A DNA stretch of 64,000 bases from assembly GCA_000149265.1 (NCBI GenBank), contig CH003410.1, positions 243,197 through 307,196 on the forward strand, in the 5' to 3' direction. Shown piece after piece: positions 56,467 through 64,000 of this stretch (positions are counted from its first letter, which is position 1; the number at the start of each line of letters is the position of its first letter). The translations under genes were made by a program, and so were the position numbers. The DNA comes from Ciona savignyi (taxonomy: Eukaryota > Chordata > Ascidiacea > Phlebobranchia > Cionidae). Below the pieces are notes generated by a model. That model saw only the letters and a list, made by a program, of their open reading frames with translations, made no database searches and was not told the DNA's origin.

Positions 56467-59400
56467 ATGGCTGAAATAAAAAGTTTTTTGTATGCTTGGT
56501 TGGGGAAACAAAAGATGACACCACTGTATGATATACAACCAAGTGGGTCCAAAGCAAGACCCAAGTTCATGTGTGAGGTATCACAATTCAGTTTGTTTCT
56601 ATTAAGTTTATTTTTTTATTGTTAGGAGTTTATTCTTTATCCATGTTGCATATATTCAGTTTTTTTTATTGTTAGGAGTTTATTCTTTTTATCCATGTTA
56701 CATATATTACATTTTGGTAGGTTTACCATTTAGTGATATATTCAATGGTACTGAGTGTAAAAGTGAATATACACTTTTATAGTTTTAAGCAAGCAAAGGT
56801 TTAGGACTATACAGCCATAAAACACATTATATTGTGGTTGTTAATGGTATTGAATATTTATCTTTTATCAAGTGAAAAGAGAGACACATAAACATTATCA
56901 CTATTGGATTAGTTTGTGTCCACTGTCAGGTTAACAGCAACTGCAGTGTCTTGTATAAGCCCATTAATCTGCTGGCTTTGTACAATACTTAGTTGCTATT
57001 CCCAAGAACACAAGACAAGTGGCCAGTAACTGGTTTAAAGTGCAAAAACTTTTTGTCCGATCGGTTAGTCTGGTGGTTTAGTGCGGCACCTTTTAGGCAA
57101 AAGGTTGTAAGTGCGTAACTGGTCGCTAGCCAGTCAGTTGTGTCCTTGAGCAAGGCACTTAAAGGACATTGCCTGAACCCAGAGGATTAATGGGGTTTTA
57201 CCAAATTGAAGGAATGTCTCAATTATACAACACACTGCAATAGCTCTGGTAACCCGACGGCGGGCGCGAGGTGATCTGACGATTGCCTGTATATTTAACC
57301 CCCTTCGGTATTCCAATTCACAGGGAAAACATGAATATCTTATCCTTGTCCTAAAAACCTTTCAGCCAATTTTCTGCAATATTATAAATTGCAGGTTCGA
57401 GTCGACGGCATACCCTATGTTGGTATCGGGAATTCAACGAATAAAAAAGACGCACAAGCCAATGCTGCATATGACTTTGCAAATTATCTTGTACGAGCGG
57501 GAAAGATTGAATCACATGAACTTCCTTCCAAAGTAATTAATACCGTTTATTTTTATCGATTGCATTGGTCTTGTTTTAAAGTGGGTGGGATAGGATAGGA
57601 TATTCCTATTTATCCCTGTGAACGGGAAAGCTAATCATCAGATCACACCATTGTGTTATCGGAGCTATTCCACTGTGTTTTGTTCAGGAAAATATCCCCT
57701 TTGCCCAAGGACAAAACCGACCCACTGAGCTAATTGGTCGGACAAACAGTCCATCTTAATGTAACTCATGTAAAAGTGTTGTATTTTTCCTACAGATAAT
57801 TAAATAACATGGTATTTAAACCACAACAACAGTCATACATCTGTGAATGCTTAAAGTGACTCACATGGATCTTGTTTAATGAAAGTTAAGGTTGTGGAAC
57901 TTTTATAAAGTTAATACCTTTAAGCATATACGACCCTAGTCGGCTGTTGCATAATATACTATGCTGTAGAAATTTCTTTATAATTAACTACGTTGGTTTT
58001 CCAGATTATGCCATCGTCTATGCCACCAATGCCTTCTTCAATGCCGCCTATGACAGCACAGTTAAACAGTGGTATGGGTGGGGAATTACCATCAGGTGTT
58101 CTCCCACCACATTTACAGATTAAACAAGAGGAATTTGAAAACGCAAGGTAGTATTACAGTATTCAAGAAACAGAGAGTGAAAGTTGCAATTTTAAGTTTT
58201 GATTTTAATAGGATAGGGGATAGGATTGGATATTCATGTTTATCTCCGTGAATGAAAAAACCAAGGGAGTTAACACACAGACAATCGTCAGATCACTTCG
58301 CGGCCACCGTCGGGTTGCCAGAGCTATTGCAGTGTGTTGTGTATGATTGAGACTTTCTTTTAATTCAGTAAAACCCAATAAATTCGTTGTCGTTCAGGCA
58401 ATGTCTGTTAAATGCTTGCCCAAGGACACAGCCGACTAGCTAGCGACCAGTTTCGCACCCGCAACCCCTTTGGCTTAAAGGCAACGCACTAACCCACCAG
58501 ACTAATCTGTCGGACATTATTATATCAAAACGATATTGCTGTTAATTAGGCTGAATTGAGGATTAACTCTAAGCTTTTTATTATATGGAGACAAAATATT
58601 TATCAATAGATATTAAAATAGTAACTTAACTATTTTGAAAATATCACTCGGTATTATGCTTTGCAATTACTCGGCTAAATTTCTAATCTATGTTGGTTTT
58701 TTACTAACAGCGTTTTTTTGTTATGAATGGTATATAAATCCGTCCAGTTAACAGCTCGGCCGCATGGCCTAACAATAAACACTTTTGTTTTGTATTACTC
58801 AGTGCATCTGGTGACGGCCATCAAGTGACTGATTTTTCGTTTGAAAGAGCTGGCCCATCAGTTCGGGGCGGTGCACTGCATGATTATTACGATAGAAAGC
58901 GTAAATTGGAAGAAGAAGAGGTATGTATTGCGTGTATATGTATAGAATTATATATTGTTCTAGTTTAAACTAAGTTACTCTGGAGCTTACATCAATTGTA
59001 TTCCTCTAGAATAGCACTTTTTAATTGTGTTTTTTTATTTGTAAAATGAAAACACACAGCCCTTTTGAAGTAACTACCAAGGAAAAAAATAATTGCGTTA
59101 TTTTTAACTCTTCACTTGCATGTTTTTGAATACTTTTATAACAGTTTTAAGCAACAACGTGAATGACCTTTTTCCAGACATTCGCTTCAGAAGAAATCGA
59201 TTTGAACTCAAAGCTACACGGGAACTGGACAGTCGAAAACGCAAAAGGCCGTCTGCACCAATATTTCCAGCAAAATAAAATTAACCCCGAATATAAGTAC
59301 AGCCAAGTGGGGCCAGACCATAACAGGTTTTTAGCCCCAAACCCAGGGGTGTTGGTGAGAGCGTAACTTCAAAATGGCAAGCATTTGGTGCCGGGACACT

Positions 59401-62400
59401 TCAGTTAAAATAATTTTGAAAATATACATAGAACTCTGTTTCTAAGGACCGTGGGCATTACGTATAGTAATTATACACGGTCCACAAATTTTTATTGTTG
59501 TTCGGGCACCAAAAGCTCTCTTCGTCGATATTATGAAGCTACGTTCTAACCATTACACCTGGAGCCTCAAAAATGAGGTGAGATTCTTGTTCAAACACAC
59601 CCCAAGCCATTGGTATACAGTTTTAAGATGTTTCGTGTTTTTTCAGGAGTTATATTGCGGAGTTGACCGTCTATGTGAAAAAGTTAGGTCGATGTAAGTA
59701 ATTGTTTCACAGTTTACATGGTTATGGTCATAAAGTTGTAATACGGTTGATGTCTGACTGCTTTGCTCATGTTAAAGCTTCGGAATATTAGCTGAAAGGT
59801 TGTCGAAATAAAACCAGCCAGATATTCTCTTATACGATCTGGGTTCAAGTGCTGTATGCTTGGCCTCTCAACCATCAGAATACTTAGTATCAGTTTTCAT
59901 CTAATTGAAAATTTTAAAAGCAGTTTGCAAAATGCTGCACTTTTTTTTAAAAGCAGTTTGCAAAATGCTGCCAAAAAGCATTATTCCAACTTATTAAACT
60001 GTTTTTCTGTACAGCACTACATGCCCGAGAACATGGCTCTAATAAGAAGAATGCTTCACAGTCGTGTGCTTTGTCACTGATTCGTCAGCTTTACCATTTG
60101 AATGTAATTGAACCTTACACGGGTGCTACAAAGAATAAAGTCAGCGATGAGGTACAGATGGTATATAATTATACTTGTCCTGCTTGGTTAGTTGTCTATC
60201 AACTAAAAGGTGGTGGATCGAAACCAGGTTTAGTAGCTAGCACTTAGTGAGCTTGTCTTTACCCAGTGGATTAAGGCATTAAAGATAACTAAAAGTATAT
60301 ATTAAACATATATAGCATTAAAATAGCACCGTTAACCAAATAGTGGACTCCAGGTAATCTGATAATTGCCCACGTAAAAACAAACCCTTCTGTTTTCCCA
60401 TTCAATAAGATGAAAAAGTAATGTCACAGAAAAAAATGGTGTTTTGCAGCCCGTGTGAGACGACCCTTGCATTATCTCTTTAATAGAATCAAACATTTAT
60501 ATTCTATTCTGTACTTTTTATGACACTTGGAAAAAATCAGTGTGTTTTGCCGCCTGTGAAATATTATAGGGCTACTTTATTTTCTCATTCAGTGGGATGA
60601 AACATTATTGTTTGTATATTAATATAAGGTGGAAAAATCGTTTCAGGCTGAGCCCTATCCTGTCAACATAGATCCTCAAATCGAGCAACAACTGAGTGAT
60701 TTGCTTGAAAATCTGAAGATTCCCGCTGTGTGTCCTCCAGAAACTTGCCCGACCCCATTTAACCTCGTCATTCCGAAGCCCCAAGTGGCGGCGACGGGTG
60801 ACGTGCGGTGTGTGGCGGGCGTCATACCGTGGTCGCCGCCACAGGTCAACTGGAATCCATGGACGAGTTGTAACATCGATGAAGGACCACTCGCGAATGT
60901 AAGTGGAATCAGAGCATTCACATTGAGTGCCACGTTTTACCCACACATGCTTTTTACTCATTTTTATATCATAAACTCTGTGAATATCGGTTGCTTGTTT
61001 GCCATACGATTCAGCATGTTAAAATGACTGGACTTTACTTAGGATAGGATAGGATATTCATGTTTATCCCCGTGAATGGGAAAACCAAGGGGGTTAACAC
61101 ATGAGCAATCGTCAGATCACCTCTCAAAACCAAGGGGGTTAACACATGAGCAATCATCAGATCAGCAATCGTCAGATGAGAGAATTCACAATCAGTGCCA
61201 CTTTCTACCTACATATGCTTCTGTATTTTATTTTTACATCTTTTGCTAAGATGTTTCAACTGCCTATCTGTATATTCCGCTTTACCCTAACTAAGAATTT
61301 TACCAGACCCCTATGTGCCGCAATAAATAGAAGAAGGAGCCTAAGTGTGGCAACTTCCTATAACTTGGGTAATACAAATCCGACCGCTTGGTTTGGCGGT
61401 TTAGTGTGATGCCTTTCAGCCGAGAAGGGTTGTAGGTTCATAACTAGACTCTAGCTCAGTGATTCCCAACCGCGGCTCCCAGCTAGCCTTCTTGCGGCTC
61501 TCATTGACCTTTGAAAATCCCCTAAAAACATTAGAATCTGATTCTAATAATAAAAAAAATAAAATTAGTATTCTAAAATTACCCTTGCTTAGCTTGAAGG
61601 CTGGGAAAAGAGTTTTAACTTCATAGTTAAGATTAGAGGCAAGGAAAGTTGTGAAAAGGCTGCTATTGTTACGTCACTGTTTTCTTAAAGCAGTGTGTTT
61701 TCATGTTTTCATGAGTGTTTTCATGCGGCTCCATACGTATTCTAAAATTTGAAATTTGGCCCCGACACTAAAAAAGGTTGGGAACCACTGCTCTAGCTAG
61801 TGGGTTGTGTCCTTGGGCAAGGCACTTAAAGGACATTACGTAAACCCAAAGGAAAAAATTGGTTCTACTACATTGAAGAAACGTGTGAATCATACATAAC
61901 ACACTACAATACCTCCGGTAACCCAAGGGTGGGCGGGAGATGATCTGATGATTGCACTCCGGATAAACATTAATATCCTATCCAGCCTGATTGAAAACCA
62001 CTGTTATTTAGGATTGTTGTTGCAATTAAAAGCAATTGTGTGTTTCTTAAAGCTTAATAAAAGCAACTACATTCCCACAGTGCAGCGATGAACAGATAAG
62101 TTCCGACTTGCTCAATTCCCACATTTTCGCGATGGAGAATAACTCGAGATTGAAACAGGTGAGTAATAATGATCTGTGGTAACGAATGTGGCTCCACACA
62201 CATAGTAAGCGCTCATTCTATGAAGGCAGAAATAGTAGACAATAACAAGAAAATTCTAGTCTTTTGAAAAATGAGTTGGATTTAAGTCCAATAATATTAA
62301 ATGTTTGACAACATTATTAAGTTTACAGAACCTTAAATTAGAAATAGCATGATAATAAAGAAAAATCCTGCCAGGGTTGGATTGGATTCGACCCACAACC

Positions 62401-64000
62401 TCGCAATACGCATTTCATGCTCCTAACTACTGAGCCACTGCGACTATTACAGTCAGGAGTGGTGAATAAATTCTGTAGGAGTAAATACTGCAAGTACTTA
62501 ACAATGTGCGTGAGATAATTTGACGATTAACCTATCTCATCCACAACATCCAGATGATTGAAGAAAGAAACGCTCTTCCGATCATCGATTACAAAGAACA
62601 ACTGCTACAGTTGGTCCGTGATAATAATGTCGTGGTGGTCAGAGGGCAAACCGGTTCTGGAAAAACAACACAGGTGAAAATCAAGTTACTGTTCACCATC
62701 ATTTGCTAAATATAAAGTGTAGCTGATAAAACTTTACATAGATGGAGTTATCCATAATTTTCTATACTAATGGCATGCGCTAGCAGGGCGCTTAATGGAT
62801 AGTGCTCCAACCTTCTATTTGGAGAATTCTATTTGGTTTACAGAATTAAAACTAGAACTTTATTTCATGGCCGGTTAGCCTAGTCAGTTAGAGCTGTCAG
62901 CTATCAATCACATACAATACACTGCAATAGGCCGTTAACCCTTTGCCTACATGATAGCTCTCCTGCATTTTCCAATTTACTTAAACATAAATATCTTCTA
63001 TCATATGCAACACATTTTTATAGCATGTATGCCATTGTTATTCTGTATGCTAAAAAGCTATCAGGTTTGCGGATATGAATACAAGTTCCCTTTTTTGTCC
63101 ACAAAATCAATCTGTGTATTATCCAAGGTGCCCCAGTATATATTGGACAGTTATGTGGAATCCAACCACGCTTCAAAATGCAACATAATCGTCACCCAAC
63201 CTCGAAGGATTAGCGCAGTTTCTGTAGCTGAAAGAGTGGCTGACGGTAAGTGCTTTTCTTCTTCATACTGTATGGCAGGGATTCTTAAACTGGGGGCATG
63301 AAAGCTTCACAAGGGGTGCACGAGCATTTTGGGCGCGAGCATGATAGTGAGAGATTGGTATAACAAACAAAAAGCAGATCTTCGATGTGCGTTGTTTTTA
63401 ACAAATCCTTAAATTAAAAAACTGGCTTTCCAAAACCAGTTGCATCCTTCACACTAAGCAAAAAAATGACAAATAAGTTATTTTTCCATTTTTCTTGAAT
63501 TTGATTTTGAGGCTAGGTGAGGCGTGAGCATGAATGACGTCTAGGGGGGCGCTAAAAAAGTTTAAGAATCACTACTGTATGGGAAAGAAATGCATTGTTT
63601 GTTGTTTTTTGCCTATACATTATGATTTCTCTGCATTTTTATGGTTAGCAATCTGGTATAATTAGAAATCTGATTAGAAAGTGGTGATTAATGCATAAGC
63701 GGACGGTAAGCCTTCCTTGTACTGTATGAAAAAAAGAGTATTATGCGTTACTTTTTGTCTATACATTATGATTTTTATGGTTAGAAATCTGGTATAATTA
63801 GCAGCCTAGGTAAGAAGTGGCGAAACCACTAATTTAGTGTGTGCATTTCGAAGGCATTTTTGCCTATGCACTATAATTTCTATGCTTCCGTATGTTGGGC
63901 AATCTGTAATCTGGTTAGCAACTAGTGATTAAAGCAAATAAGACAACTCCCCACAGAACGAGGGGAAGAACTAGGCAACAGTACAGGTTACAGCGATCGG
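56467..64000 (+). CDS. DHX9: DHX9 (RNA helicase A) orthologue, 5' part
   Basis: Twelve exons to the window edge: 56467-56577, 57395-57532, 58005-58147, 58803-58920, 59178-59326, 59647-59693, 60015-60151, 60647-60898, 62081-62158, 62554-62673, 63128-63245 and 63957-64000+. All are in frame. Seen: dsRBD1 ([15 protein letters not shown], then [16 protein letters not shown]); a Met/Pro-rich linker; dsRBD2 ([14 protein letters not shown], then [19 protein letters not shown]); the transactivation segment [16 protein letters not shown]; Walker [10 protein letters not shown]; and motif Ia [16 protein letters not shown]. Known: a nuclear DEAH-box helicase unwinding RNA and DNA, with roles in transcription and RNA processing. 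The rest of the helicase core and the RGG tail lie beyond the window. Donor of intron 5 (GTTTTT) is weak, but no other site keeps frame. Confidence 0.97.
56609..56709. repeat. Tandem duplication, about 50 bp
   Basis: tttttattgttaggagttta ... atccatgttgcatata occurs twice in DHX9 intron 1. Confidence 0.85.
57055..57352 (+). repeat. SINE family A copy, full length
   Basis: gtccgatcggttagtctggtgg to atgaatatcttatcc, ending 42 bases before DHX9 exon 2. Confidence 0.9.
57588..57743 (-). repeat. SINE family A copy, internally deleted
   Basis: Begins 55 bases after the exon 2 donor; lacks about 150 bases between the tail side and the head. Confidence 0.8.
58208..58515 (-). repeat. SINE family A copy, full length
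   Basis: Long tail (ataggataggggataggat) and intact head end; starts 60 bases after the exon 3 donor. Confidence 0.9.
58690..58772 (-). repeat. SINE family B fragment
   Basis: Ends agctcggccgcatggcc; B-box end is lost. It stops about 30 bases before DHX9 exon 4. Confidence 0.5.
59912..59971. repeat. Tandem duplication, about 30 bp
   Basis: ttttaaaagcagtttgcaaaatgctgc occurs twice in DHX9 intron 6, 43 bases before exon 7. Confidence 0.85.
60179..60420 (+). repeat. SINE family A, degenerate
   Basis: gcttggttagttgtctatca to cattcaataagatgaaaaag in DHX9 intron 7; old copy. Confidence 0.6.
61041..61185 (-). repeat. SINE family A, truncated with internal tandem duplication
   Basis: aaaaccaagggggttaacac occurs twice and gcaatcgtcagat three times, then the copy stops. 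In DHX9 intron 8. Confidence 0.8.
61378..61984 (+). repeat. SINE family A copy split by a second hAT MITE
   Basis: Head atccgaccgcttggtttggc; interrupted at 61457-61790, resumes at ctagctagtgggttgtgtcc and ends taatatcctatcc. In DHX9 intron 8. Confidence 0.92.
61457..61790. mobile_element. Non-autonomous hAT element (MITE), 334 bp
   Basis: Terminal inverted repeats CAGTGATTCCCAACC / GGTTGGGAACCACTG with one mismatch, 8-bp target duplication ctctagct (61449-61456 and 61791-61798). No coding capacity. Different subfamily from the element at 34210. Confidence 0.94.
62375..62450 (-). repeat. tRNA-like sequence, probably a third SINE head
   Basis: Minus strand: gcagtggctcagtagttagg (A box) and gtgggtcgaatcc (B box). 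Acceptor stem does not close, so not called a tRNA gene. Confidence 0.45.
63276..63574. mobile_element. hAT-like MITE in DHX9 intron 11, 299 bp
   Basis: Ends CAGGGATTCTTAAAC / GTTTAAGAATCACTA, flanked by ctgtatgg on both sides (63268-63275 and 63575-63582). Starts 30 bases after the exon 11 donor. Confidence 0.8.

Overview
The window is animal nuclear DNA, AT-rich and compact. It most likely comes from a solitary ascidian close to Ciona. The signs are many small genes with short GT-AG introns, very dense tRNA-derived SINEs and small palindromic transposons, a secreted peptide gene built like ascidian antimicrobial peptides, and two protein-coding frames that share an ATGA junction, as in tunicate operons. 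The species is inferred. I rebuilt the genes by hand from frame-consistent splice sites; nothing was checked against a database.

Layout. 0.7-6.6 kb: a large imperfect inverted duplication, each arm carrying one copy of a two-exon antimicrobial-peptide-like gene. 8.6-11.8 kb: a four-pass claudin/PMP22-like protein. 12.3 kb: an orphan Kelch-repeat exon. 12.9-16.8 kb: a complete nine-exon CYP2-type cytochrome P450. 19.0-20.1 kb, minus strand: a small TNF-receptor-like protein with one cysteine-rich domain. 22.1-29.1 kb: an intact BEL/Pao retrotransposon with LTRs that look identical and a 5-bp target duplication. 29.3-33.2 kb: an MPPED1/2-type metallophosphoesterase in seven exons. 36.4-43.6 kb: a BTB zinc-finger protein in seven exons. 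45.7-52.3 kb: GSKIP and TSC2 (tuberin), whose reading frames overlap by four bases; TSC2 is interrupted by a 230-base assembly gap. 56.5 kb to the end: the first twelve exons of the DHX9/RNA helicase A gene, running off the window.

Repeats. SINE family A has a tRNA-like head and a tail of ATCCT units. SINE family B has a tRNA-Ser-like head. Both occur every few kilobases, mostly in introns. Several family A copies end 17-42 bases before a 3' splice site. Two hAT-type MITEs with 8-bp target duplications sit inside family A copies. A set of palindromic elements shares a core resembling degenerate CCCTAA repeats.

The observation most worth following is the GSKIP-TSC2 unit. It joins a GSK3-binding anchoring protein to a known GSK3 substrate in what looks like one transcript, with a good candidate trans-splice acceptor inside the GSKIP coding region. 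Next are the inverted antimicrobial-peptide duplication and the one-domain TNF receptor with a TRAF-type motif.
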